Shown here piece by piece: positions 41,396 through 49,372 of a stretch of 64,000 nt of DNA. Each line of letters begins with the position of its first letter. The stretch's first letter is position 1. The notes under the pieces were generated by a model. That model saw only the letters and a program-made list of their open reading frames with translations. It had not been told where the DNA came from and did not search any database. The position numbers and the translations under genes are program-made. The stretch comes from an uncultured Propionibacteriaceae bacterium (GTDB lineage Bacteria > Actinomycetota > Actinomycetes > Propionibacteriales > Propionibacteriaceae): NCBI GenBank assembly GCA_938046585.1, contig CALIWR010000005.1, positions 434,001 to 498,000 on the forward strand, given 5' to 3'.

Positions 41396-42151
41396 TTAGA
41401 CGAGGCGCACCTGAGGCGCGCTGGTGCGGAGTGCGTGTGCCGCCTCTGGGCCGATGCCAGAGTCGGTGATGATGCCGGTGAGGGCCGTCAGCTCGAGCGC
41501 CGAGACGAACCCGGCCCGGCCGTACTTGGAGGAGTCAGCTAGCAGCCAGGTCTCCTCGGCTCGGGCAGCCATCGCCGTGATGACCTCGGCTCCGGCGGCG
41601 AATTGCGTGGTGATCCCGCGGTCGGAGGTGAATCCGTCAGTCCCGACGAAGGCCAACCGGACGTTGAAGTCGCGGATCGTCTTCAACGCCACCAATCCGA
41701 CCAGTGATTCGCTGCGGGCGTGGAAGTCCCCGCCGGTGAGCAGCACCGTCAGGTCCGGCTGAGTACGGGCATATTGGAGCACCAGGGTGGAGTTGGTGAC
41801 GATCTGGACCCCGCGCCGGTTGGCCAGGTGCCGCACCACCTGGGCGGTGGTGGTGCCGGCCTCGATCATGATCCGGTCGCCGTCGACCACCATGGAGGCA
41901 GCCTCGGCGGCGATCTGCTCTTTTTCCGAGGCCTGGTGCCGGCCCCGCTCCAGGACGTCGAGCAGGGCGACCGGTTCGGCCCCACCATGAGTACGGGTCA
42001 GCAGCCCTCGCTGCTCAAGATCACGCAGGTTGCTTCGTACGGTGACCTCGGAGACCCCCAGGTCACGTGAGAGCGCCGACACCGACAATGAGCCATCCTT
42101 CGCCAGGAGGTCGAGGATGTACGCCTCACGCTCCGACCGGTCCACCGGCAC
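41396..42151 (-). CDS. DeoR-family transcriptional regulator
   Basis: A 251-residue sugar-type regulator. The N-terminal winged helix (SEREAYILDLLAKDGSLSVSALSRDLGVSEVTVR and LLTRTHGGA) is followed by a DeoR effector domain with SMVVDGDRIMIEAGTTTAQVV, TNSTL and a late LLADSSKYGRAGF. DeoR proteins usually sense phosphorylated sugars or intermediates. The GTG start at 42151 has AAGGAG ten bases upstream. It is the first gene of the operon with E2, E3 and E1, so it most likely controls that operon and itself; three tandem 11-bp repeats lie just upstream. A link to the neighbouring rhamnose genes is possible but not shown. Confidence 0.92.
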   Translation of the reverse strand: MPVDRSEREAYILDLLAKDGSLSVSALSRDLGVSEVTVRSNLRDLEQRGLLTRTHGGAEPVALLDVLERGRHQASEKEQIAAEAASMVVDGDRIMIEAGTTTAQVVRHLANRRGVQIVTNSTLVLQYARTQPDLTVLLTGGDFHARSESLVGLVALKTIRDFNVRLAFVGTDGFTSDRGITTQFAAGAEVITAMAARAEETWLLADSSKYGRAGFVSALELTALTGIITDSGIGPEAAHALRTSAPQVRLV

Positions 42152-42163
42152 TGGTGACCAACT

Positions 42164-42196
42164 CCTTCGGAATGCTTTCGGATCAGTTTCGGATCA
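42164..42196 (-). promoter_or_regulatory. Three tandem 11-bp repeats upstream of deoR, probable operators
   Basis: On the minus strand, three contiguous 11-base units: TGATCCGAAAC (42196-42186), TGATCCGAAAG (42185-42175) and the weaker CATTCCGAAGG (42174-42164), the last containing part of the ribosome-binding site. The period equals one helical turn. An inverted CCGAAAGC (42215-42222) lies upstream. This suits cooperative binding by the DeoR protein and control of both transcription and translation (inference). Confidence 0.65.
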
Positions 42197-42238
42197 CTTG
42201 CGTTCTAGCCTAGACCCGAAAGCTCCGTGGCGCAACGA

Positions 42239-42874
42239 TCAGGCCACGCAGAACGCCACCCCATCAACCGGACGGCCCGACGCGCCCTCCTTGATCGCAG
42301 TCTGCGGATACCAGTCCCAGGAGCCTTCCTGGTCCTGGACCCACAACCACCAGGTGTTTTCCTGACCCGCCCGGTACACCGGGTTGGCCCGGCCTAGATC
42401 GGCCTGGCAGGCAACCGTCCACTGCCCTTTCGTTACGGCCTTGCCCGAGCCCAACCCCGCCGGCTCCTGCCAGAAGGTGCAGCTGGCGCCCGGGTAACCC
42501 GCCCAGCCCGAGTCTTCTCCCGCGGTGCAGGCTTTACCGCCGCTACCGGCGGCAATGCTCACCCGGGCAGGATTGGTTCGAGGCTGACGTGTGGCATCGG
42601 TAAGCCGAACCTCCGGTTCAGCGCTGGTGACCGTCGCAGCGGGCGTAGTGATGATGGTCGAGTCGTGATGGGAGGGCCGCATAACGTACATCGCGGTCAA
42701 GGCCGCAGCCAAGACGCCCACCGAGGCCACGACCAGCCAGACCGTTCCCCTGCCACCACGAGATCCTGCGGCTGCCACGACCTCGGCCTGCTCGACATTC
42801 TGACCGCACAGCGCGCATGAGGTGGCCCCCGTGGCCAGTCCCTGTCCACACGTCGAGCAGAAAGACGCATTCAC
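42239..42874 (-). CDS. Zinc-ribbon membrane-anchored protein
   Basis: A protein of 211 residues with an N-terminal zinc ribbon (FCSTCGQGLATGATSCALCGQ, two CxxC pairs), one membrane segment (GTVWLVVASVGVLAAALTAMYVM, about residues 43-65) and an extracytoplasmic domain of about 140 residues with paired cysteines (KACTAGEDS, ASCTFWQE, ACQADLG and a final FCVA) and many Trp. I do not recognise the outer domain. The topology resembles other actinobacterial zinc-ribbon/single-pass proteins of unknown function. It stands between the deoR operon and the rha operon. Confidence 0.78.
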   Translation of the reverse strand: MNASFCSTCGQGLATGATSCALCGQNVEQAEVVAAAGSRGGRGTVWLVVASVGVLAAALTAMYVMRPSHHDSTIITTPAATVTSAEPEVRLTDATRQPRTNPARVSIAAGSGGKACTAGEDSGWAGYPGASCTFWQEPAGLGSGKAVTKGQWTVACQADLGRANPVYRAGQENTWWLWVQDQEGSWDWYPQTAIKEGASGRPVDGVAFCVA

Positions 42875-42976
42875 CCTGGCAGCCTAGTCCGGCCGAGTCC
42901 CGCTCACGTGGTGTCTGAGATCGTCTGGCTCAGTCCTGTCAGCCTCCAGTGTGGACCGCGTCTGGATTTCACCCGG

Positions 42977-44605
42977 TTACGCTGAATAACCCAGCAAAAC
43001 CTGTTCGGCGGCTCGGGTCCAGCGGCCATCGCGCAGCTGCCGCGCCACCTGCGGCAATCGTTCGGGAAGGTCGGCCAGCCGGACCAGGCCCAGGTCAGGC
43101 AGGGATGGGAAGACCATGATCTTGCCGCCGGAGGTCCGGTTCATTACCGAACCGATCGCGTCCAAGAAACCAGCCATGCCGCAGACCGCGTCCAACGAGA
43201 TCGTGGTATCGATCACCCCCGACTCGATCTTGCGCAGCACCGTCGCCATGTCGGCGATGTCGGACCCCGAGGTCCCCAGCAGATAGACCCGGTCGGTAAT
43301 CAGGCGCTGCAGGTCCAGTTCGGCGTAGGTTCCGGCCGGGATGCCGGCGAAGGCATTCACGATCGCCCCCGGCGCGGCCCACTGGAGGGACTGGGCTACC
43401 AGCGCCGGAACCGGCACCATGCAGGCCAGGTAGGAATAGTCCCCGCCGAGCTGAGTAGTGCTGGTGTTCAGGTACGACACCGGCACCCCATGCCGGGCGG
43501 CGACCGGGTCCACCTCGCGGGCTAGGTGCGCCAGCCGCTGGTCACTGAGATCGGTGGCATCGACCGAAGCTACGCGGATTCCCTCGCTGCCCAGGGTGAC
43601 CGCCCGCATCACATGCATCATCCCCATCGGCCCGGCGGCCCCGATAATCGCCATCCGGTCGCCCGGGCGCAGGTTCCCGGTCTCAGGGATCCAGCGGTAA
43701 CCGTCGGCCGGGTCCAAGCCGGTGGTACCGCAGTAGCGGATGTCGTCGTAGTGCACCCGGCCGATATCGACCCGGACCAGAGCGTCGATCTGCCGCCCGC
43801 CCAGCACCACATTCAGCAGGCCATGTGCCCCGAGCAAGTCACCCAGTCGCCCTAGGACTGGCGCGTCGGCACCGAAGTAGACGATGTCACTGAAACCACC
43901 CTCGCCCGGCAGCGCCTGCGGGCTGGCCCGGACCACTTCGGCCGGCTCGGCGGCTGTGAGCAGCGGATCCAGCCCGGAGATCTCGGCAGCCTCGTCGGCG
44001 ACCACCAGTACCCGGCCCCGCGGCATCAGCCCCTGCCGCTCCCGGGACGCGTATGCGGCCTCCACCGTGGCCCAGGGCTCGATGAGACCGACCGCGGCGG
44101 CCGACGGTTCCTCGGCCACCGACAGCAGCATCCGCTCCCCGGTCGGGGAGACCACGCAACGCTCGTCGATGACCACGTACTCCTGCAGAGCACCTTCGAA
44201 GTTATAGCCGAAAGCCCCATTAGAGCGGGCTGTGGGCAGATGCTTCCAGTCAGCCTGCACCAGCACCCGGTCCCCGACCGCGACATGACTCACCCGGTCC
44301 CCGACCGCGACCACCCGGCCGACCGGCTCGTGGCCCGGGACGGTCGGATCCGATCCCGGCCGGTATGAGGGGATCTCGGCGAGCTGTTCGGGGCTCAGGC
44401 CGCCAGTAAGCTCGCCCTTACGCGGATGCCTGTCGAAGGCATGCAGCAGCTTGGTGTCGGAGAAGCAGATCCCGCAGGCTTCGACCTGGAGCAGCAGCTG
44501 GTACGGGCCGACCGGGTCGATCGGTTTGGCCGGGTTCACCACCACCTGGTCTACTCCCACGATCTGGATCGCGTGCTGGGTGGTTGGGATCTCGGTCTGG
44601 CTCAT
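42977..44605 (-). CDS. Long zinc-dependent alcohol dehydrogenase-like protein
   Basis: A medium-chain dehydrogenase of 542 residues, well above the usual 340-380. The GroES-like N-terminal domain keeps the catalytic zinc ligand in VEACGICFSDTKLL and the GHEPVGRVVAVGD motif. A normal cofactor site lies late in the protein (GDRMAIIGAAGPMGMMHVMRA). Between them is an extra region of about 150 residues (RGRVLVVADEAAEISGLDPLL ... VHYDDIRYCGTTGLDPADGY) that looks like a second, degenerate Rossmann unit. In the rhamnose operon a role in lactaldehyde/propanediol or sugar alcohol oxidoreduction is plausible but inferred. It lies 13 bases after the aldolase fusion gene, the last gene of the operon. Confidence 0.82.
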   Translation of the reverse strand: MSQTEIPTTQHAIQIVGVDQVVVNPAKPIDPVGPYQLLLQVEACGICFSDTKLLHAFDRHPRKGELTGGLSPEQLAEIPSYRPGSDPTVPGHEPVGRVVAVGDRVSHVAVGDRVLVQADWKHLPTARSNGAFGYNFEGALQEYVVIDERCVVSPTGERMLLSVAEEPSAAAVGLIEPWATVEAAYASRERQGLMPRGRVLVVADEAAEISGLDPLLTAAEPAEVVRASPQALPGEGGFSDIVYFGADAPVLGRLGDLLGAHGLLNVVLGGRQIDALVRVDIGRVHYDDIRYCGTTGLDPADGYRWIPETGNLRPGDRMAIIGAAGPMGMMHVMRAVTLGSEGIRVASVDATDLSDQRLAHLAREVDPVAARHGVPVSYLNTSTTQLGGDYSYLACMVPVPALVAQSLQWAAPGAIVNAFAGIPAGTYAELDLQRLITDRVYLLGTSGSDIADMATVLRKIESGVIDTTISLDAVCGMAGFLDAIGSVMNRTSGGKIMVFPSLPDLGLVRLADLPERLPQVARQLRDGRWTRAAEQVLLGYSA

Positions 44606-44618
44606 AGGTCTCCTTCGA

Positions 44619-46589
44619 TCAATTGAGCATGTTCTGGCCGCCGGTCACGGGCACGGCCTGGCCGGTTTCGTACTGCTGGTCCACGACGTACAGCACGGCC
44701 TTGGCGACATCCGCCGGCAGACAGCCGCGCCCCATGGGAACCTTCGCCTCGTACGCGGCCCGAACCTCGGCCACGGTAGTAGCTCCCGGCACCTTGCCGG
44801 TCCTGAGGTACTGCACGAATAGTCCCCGTTCCGGGTCGGACCACAGCGGGCCGTCGAGAAAATTGCCCGGGCAGACCGCATTTACCTTGATCCCGTACTC
44901 GATCAACTCCAGGGCGAACGACTGGGTGAGTCCGATCCCCCCGAACTTCGATCCGGCATAGGCGAAGTTGCGCTTCGACCCCTCCAAACCGGATTTGGAA
45001 TTGATCTCGACGATGTCGAACAGGGCCTCCGGTCGGGCTGCGTGCTGGGCGGCCATCACCGGCGCCACCGCCCGTACTCCCAGGAAGTACCCCTTGTAGT
45101 TGATGCTGGTGACGAAGTCGAAGTCGGCCACCGGCTGGGTCAGCACCGAATCGGCGCGCAGAACCCCAGCATTCGAGATGAACAGGTCCAGCCCGCCCAG
45201 GCTGCGTACCACCTGGTAGGCGGCGTCGAGCTGGGACTGTTCGTCAGCCACATTCACCCCGACCGCGATCGCCCGGCCACCGTGCTCAGCAGCCAGCCGT
45301 TGCGCTTCCCGCCGGGCGCCGTCGAGGTTGAGGTCAGCCAGCACCACGTGGGCGCCCTCAGCCAGCAGCTCCTGCGCGATCCCGAGCCCGAAACCCTGGG
45401 CGGCGCCGGTGACCACGGCTACCTTGCCGGCCAGCCGCCCCGCTGAGCCACTGGCAGCGACACCCTTGCGGTAGCTCTCGGCCTCCCAGGTCTCGATAAA
45501 ACTTCGCTGCTCGGTGGTCATCACTTGGACCTGGCCGATCCGGTCAGCATCACGCGCCACCCGCAACGCGTCGGTGTACGCCGCCAGCGCGGTGCTGGCG
45601 CTCGCCAGATCCTGGCCGGCGGCGAAGACCGCCACCCGCGGAACTACGGTGATCACCGGCAGCCGACCGTGCTGGAACTGGTAGTCGGCCACCGCCTCTT
45701 GGACGGCATGGCCTAGCCCGTCGGCGGGACCTGCCTCGACCACGCACGGCAGCGAGCCGGCGTAGACGATCTGGTCCGGAATCAGCGGCCCGCCGCTTAC
45801 CAGGGCGGCGTCTGGACCGGTCTGGGAGCGGACCAGGTCGCCGGTGTCGCAGCTGACGACCGCCAACTGTCGCGACGAGCCCAGCACCGCCCGCAGTACC
45901 GGGGCCACTGCCAGCACCGTCTCCCGGGTGGCCGGGTCCTCATCGGGCGGCTCGGGCAGCGCGGTGGCGTCGATCGCCGCCTGGATCGTCTCGGTCAGCC
46001 AGTGGACTCGTTCGGTGACCTCAGCCGCGTTATCCCCGGCGACGATGATCCCGTGGTTACGCAGCAAGGTAATCCTGGGCGCCGGCTCGCCGGTGCGCTG
46101 CTGGAAAGCCAACCGGGCTTGCTCAATCCCGCGGGCCAGCGGCACCCCGGGATCGAGATAGTCGACCAGCAGGGCCTGGTCGCCCAGCAGCTCGGCGGCC
46201 AGCCGCTGCGCGTCCACGTTGCAGGTCAACGCGTTTGCGGTCAGCGGGTGCAGGTGGAGCACGATGGGCTCCGGTAGCAGCGCATGGAAGAGGATCTCGA
46301 CGCTGGGCCGACGGCCCCCGGTGTAGCCGGGGAGCAGCGCCCGGGCCGCGGCGGCTCGAACCGGGTCACCCCCCGAGACCGGCTGCTCGCTGTGCAGCGC
46401 GTCCACCAGAACGTCGATACGCAGCGGCACCAGGTCCTCAGCAGTCAGGGTGAGTAACGGCACCCCGCTGGGCTTGATGTGGACTACCCCGTCCACCTTG
46501 ACCGAGGCATTGCCGCCGCCGGCCCGGGAAAATTCGGCGGTGCCGAAACAGTTCGCGACCTCGATCAGGTCCGCCACCAAGTCGGTCAT
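44619..46589 (-). CDS. Bifunctional class II aldolase / short-chain dehydrogenase (RhaEW type)
   Basis: A 656-residue fusion. Residues 1 to about 400 form a class II aldolase/adducin domain, with the metal-binding HLHPLTANALTCN and the substrate region SGGPLIPDQIVYAG. Residues from about 410 form a short-chain dehydrogenase with the NAD motif GAAQGFGLGIAQELL, NAG and the catalytic YAGSKFGGIGL (YxxxK). In Bacillus-type rhamnose pathways the matching protein RhaEW cleaves rhamnulose-1-phosphate to DHAP and L-lactaldehyde and oxidises the lactaldehyde. Neighbouring rhamnulokinase and rhamnose isomerase genes support that role here. The gene starts with ATGA overlap on the PHP-domain gene. Confidence 0.9.
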   Translation of the reverse strand: MTDLVADLIEVANCFGTAEFSRAGGGNASVKVDGVVHIKPSGVPLLTLTAEDLVPLRIDVLVDALHSEQPVSGGDPVRAAAARALLPGYTGGRRPSVEILFHALLPEPIVLHLHPLTANALTCNVDAQRLAAELLGDQALLVDYLDPGVPLARGIEQARLAFQQRTGEPAPRITLLRNHGIIVAGDNAAEVTERVHWLTETIQAAIDATALPEPPDEDPATRETVLAVAPVLRAVLGSSRQLAVVSCDTGDLVRSQTGPDAALVSGGPLIPDQIVYAGSLPCVVEAGPADGLGHAVQEAVADYQFQHGRLPVITVVPRVAVFAAGQDLASASTALAAYTDALRVARDADRIGQVQVMTTEQRSFIETWEAESYRKGVAASGSAGRLAGKVAVVTGAAQGFGLGIAQELLAEGAHVVLADLNLDGARREAQRLAAEHGGRAIAVGVNVADEQSQLDAAYQVVRSLGGLDLFISNAGVLRADSVLTQPVADFDFVTSINYKGYFLGVRAVAPVMAAQHAARPEALFDIVEINSKSGLEGSKRNFAYAGSKFGGIGLTQSFALELIEYGIKVNAVCPGNFLDGPLWSDPERGLFVQYLRTGKVPGATTVAEVRAAYEAKVPMGRGCLPADVAKAVLYVVDQQYETGQAVPVTGGQNMLN

Positions 46590-47743
46590 GCTGCTCCTTC
46601 GATGATCGCGCGGCCCTCGGCCACCAGCTGATCCCGGTCGGCGGCGCGGGCTCCAGACGAGTCGACGAAGCCGGGCTGCCCGGTGGCCACTCGGGCCTGG
46701 TGCGCGGCGATGATGCAGGTGCCCTCGTAACAGGCCTGACGGGAAGCGGCGGAGATTGGCCCGTCGATGCAGCTCGGGTCGTACGCGATCCGGTCCACCG
46801 TGTTGTGCTCGGTCCCGGCTACCACCTCGATTCCGGCCTCGGCGAAGGCCCGAACGTACTGGTCGACCACCGCCGACCGGTTCCGTATCGGGATCAGCTC
46901 GGCCAAGGCGATCCCCCGCTCGCGCAGCCGCTGGGCAAGCTCGGCGGGCGGCTCCTCAAAGGGGCAGACCGGGTCTGCCCCGTCGGCCAGGGTTGGGTAG
47001 CACGGGATCCCCCCCATGTCGAGGACGTAGCGGTAGGCGGTCTCAAAGGTAAGTGGCACCTCGGGGGCGAAACCAGGTCGGCCGGTCTTCAGCAGCCGGG
47101 ACCGGATCTCGGCCTGCATCGCGGCCGGGTCCTCCAGGTTGGCGGTCGCCGGAGCCCCATACGCCCGTTCCAACAGCGAGGCACGCTGCTGCTTCGGCAG
47201 CACCGAGATGGCCTCCTCGACCGCTTGAGCAATGTGGCGTTCTTGCAGCGAGACCCATGCCGTCGGCACCTCGCCGCGAGTGGCCACGGCTTGGATGACC
47301 TCGGCGGCGTCCAGACCAATCGGCAGGCCGGCGGCCTGAAAGTGGCTTGAGAGCTTGGCCAGCATCTGCTGGGCCCGGGCATCGTTGCCCTGCCGGATTT
47401 CGGCTGCCGTGGCTGCTGCCTCGGCCGACCTCTCCCGGAACGGGTCGATCCCCTTGCCACAGACGTACATCCGGCCCGGGTTGGCAGGATCATTGATCCG
47501 GGTCCCGGAGGCCTCCAGGTCAGCGACCACTGTGATGAACTCCAGCCCGTACAGGGCGACGATCCCGGCCTCGGCCGCCTGGTCAGCGAACTGGCGGTAT
47601 ACCTGCTGGTCGTAGAAGTTGGAGATCCCGATCGCCCGGACCCCTTCGGCGAGCGCTGTCTGAATGGCATCGGCCACGGTGGTGAAGGCCGAGAAGTTCG
47701 GCGGCAGGTGGACGTGGGTGTTCACGATGGGCGGCCGCGTCAT
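46586..47743 (-). CDS. PHP-domain protein of the rhamnose operon, function unknown
   Basis: A 385-residue protein with the hallmarks of a PHP (polymerase and histidinol phosphatase) fold: the N-terminal NTHVHLPPNFSAF with an HxH pair, AIGISNFYDQQ, LYGLEFITVV with a metal-ligand-like Glu, and a late AGTEHNTVDR histidine. PHP proteins are metal-dependent phosphoesterases. It carries a central insertion (about residues 95-230). The gene is the first of the operon with the aldolase fusion and the long alcohol dehydrogenase. GGAAGGA precedes the ATG, and a LacI-type palindrome lies 22 bases upstream. It has no assigned step in known rhamnose catabolism; a phosphatase or repair role is conceivable. 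Confidence 0.75.
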   Translation of the reverse strand: MTRPPIVNTHVHLPPNFSAFTTVADAIQTALAEGVRAIGISNFYDQQVYRQFADQAAEAGIVALYGLEFITVVADLEASGTRINDPANPGRMYVCGKGIDPFRERSAEAAATAAEIRQGNDARAQQMLAKLSSHFQAAGLPIGLDAAEVIQAVATRGEVPTAWVSLQERHIAQAVEEAISVLPKQQRASLLERAYGAPATANLEDPAAMQAEIRSRLLKTGRPGFAPEVPLTFETAYRYVLDMGGIPCYPTLADGADPVCPFEEPPAELAQRLRERGIALAELIPIRNRSAVVDQYVRAFAEAGIEVVAGTEHNTVDRIAYDPSCIDGPISAASRQACYEGTCIIAAHQARVATGQPGFVDSSGARAADRDQLVAEGRAIIEGAA

Positions 47744-47764
47744 CGCAGTCCTTCCGTAGCAGAA

Positions 47765-47776
47765 TGAAACGTTTCA
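47765..47776. promoter_or_regulatory. LacI-type operator TGAAACGTTTCA
   Basis: A perfect 12-bp palindrome with a central CG, the classic shape of LacI/GalR-family operators. It is 22 bases upstream of the PHP-domain gene, between it and the rhaB stop codon, and so probably controls the PHP-aldolase-dehydrogenase operon. Confidence 0.7.
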
Positions 47777-47780
47777 AACA

Positions 47781-49247
47781 CTATCTCAGCCGCCTTTCGG
47801 CCATGATCCACCGGTCCTCGCCAAGCCCCAGCAGGCCAGGTTCGTAACGGGTCAGCTGAGACGAGGCTCGCGCCACCTGGCGCAGTTCCATCAGCCCACC
47901 GGACAAGGCACCCATGGCCCGGGCCTGCACCAGCAGGTTACCGAGCGCGGTCCCCTCGGCCGGCCCGGCGATCACCGGCAGCCCGGTCGCCTCCGCGGTG
48001 AGTTGACACAGCAGCTCGTTCTGGCAGCCGCCGCCGACGATGTGGACAACGTCGACCTGACGTCCAGCCAGCTGGCAGGCCTCCCGGATCGACCGGCGGT
48101 AGGCCAGGGCCAGCGAGTCGACAATGCACCGGGTGACCTCGGCCGGCCCGTCGGGAGGGGTCTGGCCCGATTCGCGGGCCATCTCGGTCAGCCGGGCCGG
48201 CATGTCGCCGGGGGCAAGCAGGCGCTCGTCGGACATGTCGAGCACGCATCCCAGGGACGGCTCGAGCGCGGCGGCAGCGATCAACGATCGAAGTCGCTGG
48301 GGTCGTCCAGCCCGTTCCCAGGTTCGCATCGACTCGCTCAGCACCCACAGGCCCATCACGTTCTTGAGGTAGCGCACCTTCTGATCAACCCCAAGTTCAT
48401 TGGTGAAGTTGGCGCGTTGAGAGTCCTCACTCAGCACCGGCTGGTCCAGTTCGAGACCAACCAGCGACCAAGTCCCTGAGGAGATGTAGGCGAAATGTTC
48501 GGTGACAGTCGGTACGGTCACCACCGCGGAAGCCGTGTCGTGGCCTCCGACCGAAACCACCGGCACCGGGCGCGACAGGGTGATCGAGTCAGCGAGCACC
48601 GTGCCCGGCTCCACCAGCTCAGGCAACACCTTCGCCAGCGGCAACTGATAGGCCCGCTCCAGAGCCTGCAGAGTCTGCGGACACCACTGGCGGCGACGGT
48701 TGTCGAGCAGGCCGGTCGTGGAGGCGATGGTGACCTCCGCCACCCGCCGCCCAGTCAGCAGGTAGCCGAAGAGGTCAGGCAACAGGATCACTGACTCGGT
48801 CTGATCCCAGCCAGAGCCAGCGCCGGCAACGACTTGGAAGATCGTATTGAAGGGCATCACCTGCAGACCGGCTCGCTCGTACAATTCTCGGGCCGAGATC
48901 ACCTCGAAGACCCGCTCCGCAACCCCAGCGGTCCGCGAATCGCGATAGTGGTACGGCGGTTCCAGCAGATCACCGCTCGCCGTCACCCGGCCGTAATCGA
49001 CCCCCCAGGTGTCGAGAGCGACACTGGCTAGGTCAGCGCACCGTGTCAGGGCCGTCTCGAAACCGGCGCTCACCTCGGCCAGCAGCCGGTCGATGTCCCA
49101 GTGCAGGGAACCGTCGGCGGCGGTCAGGGTTGGGGTCAGGAACCGACGGGTCTCGGTCAACTCGAAACGGCCGTCAGCCAGGACACCCAGGATCACCCGC
49201 CCGCTGGTCGCGCCTAGATCGGCGGCCGCGAAACCGGCCTTGCTCAT
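47781..49247 (-). CDS. rhaB: L-rhamnulokinase
   Basis: A FGGY-type sugar kinase of 488 residues. The N-terminal phosphate loop region reads AAADLGATSGRVILG, and the typical VALDTWGVDYGRV with the substrate-binding Asp follows. The late motifs VVSVGGHDTASAVV, YISSGTWSLVG and HIVGGGCQNELLCQLTAEATGLPVIAGP are characteristic of rhamnulokinase. It phosphorylates L-rhamnulose to rhamnulose-1-phosphate. ATG 49247 has GGAGGAG five bases upstream; the open frame extends further upstream but into the rhaI promoter. It is divergent from rhaI. Confidence 0.93.
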   Translation of the reverse strand: MSKAGFAAADLGATSGRVILGVLADGRFELTETRRFLTPTLTAADGSLHWDIDRLLAEVSAGFETALTRCADLASVALDTWGVDYGRVTASGDLLEPPYHYRDSRTAGVAERVFEVISARELYERAGLQVMPFNTIFQVVAGAGSGWDQTESVILLPDLFGYLLTGRRVAEVTIASTTGLLDNRRRQWCPQTLQALERAYQLPLAKVLPELVEPGTVLADSITLSRPVPVVSVGGHDTASAVVTVPTVTEHFAYISSGTWSLVGLELDQPVLSEDSQRANFTNELGVDQKVRYLKNVMGLWVLSESMRTWERAGRPQRLRSLIAAAALEPSLGCVLDMSDERLLAPGDMPARLTEMARESGQTPPDGPAEVTRCIVDSLALAYRRSIREACQLAGRQVDVVHIVGGGCQNELLCQLTAEATGLPVIAGPAEGTALGNLLVQARAMGALSGGLMELRQVARASSQLTRYEPGLLGLGEDRWIMAERRLR

Positions 49248-49311
49248 GACTCCTCCACCCCGTCGTGACCCTGTCGGCAGCTGGGCCATCGGCAGACTAG
49301 CCCCCACACCG

Positions 49312-49340
49312 TTGACGCCGCGACCGGGTAGCCATAGCAT
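49312..49340 (+). promoter_or_regulatory. rhaI promoter
   Basis: TTGACG (49312-49317), a 17-base spacer and TAGCAT (49335-49340) form a good sigma-70-type promoter. It lies 32 bases before the rhaI start codon. Confidence 0.7.
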
Positions 49341-49351
49341 GAATCGATTCA
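49340..49351. promoter_or_regulatory. LacI-type operator TGAATCGATTCA at rhaI
   Basis: A perfect 12-bp palindrome with a central CG, starting at the last base of the -10 element and covering the expected transcription start. It is related in shape to the palindrome at 47765 and probably binds the same LacI-family repressor. Confidence 0.65.
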
Positions 49352-49372
49352 TTCCTCGAGATAGGAGCACCG

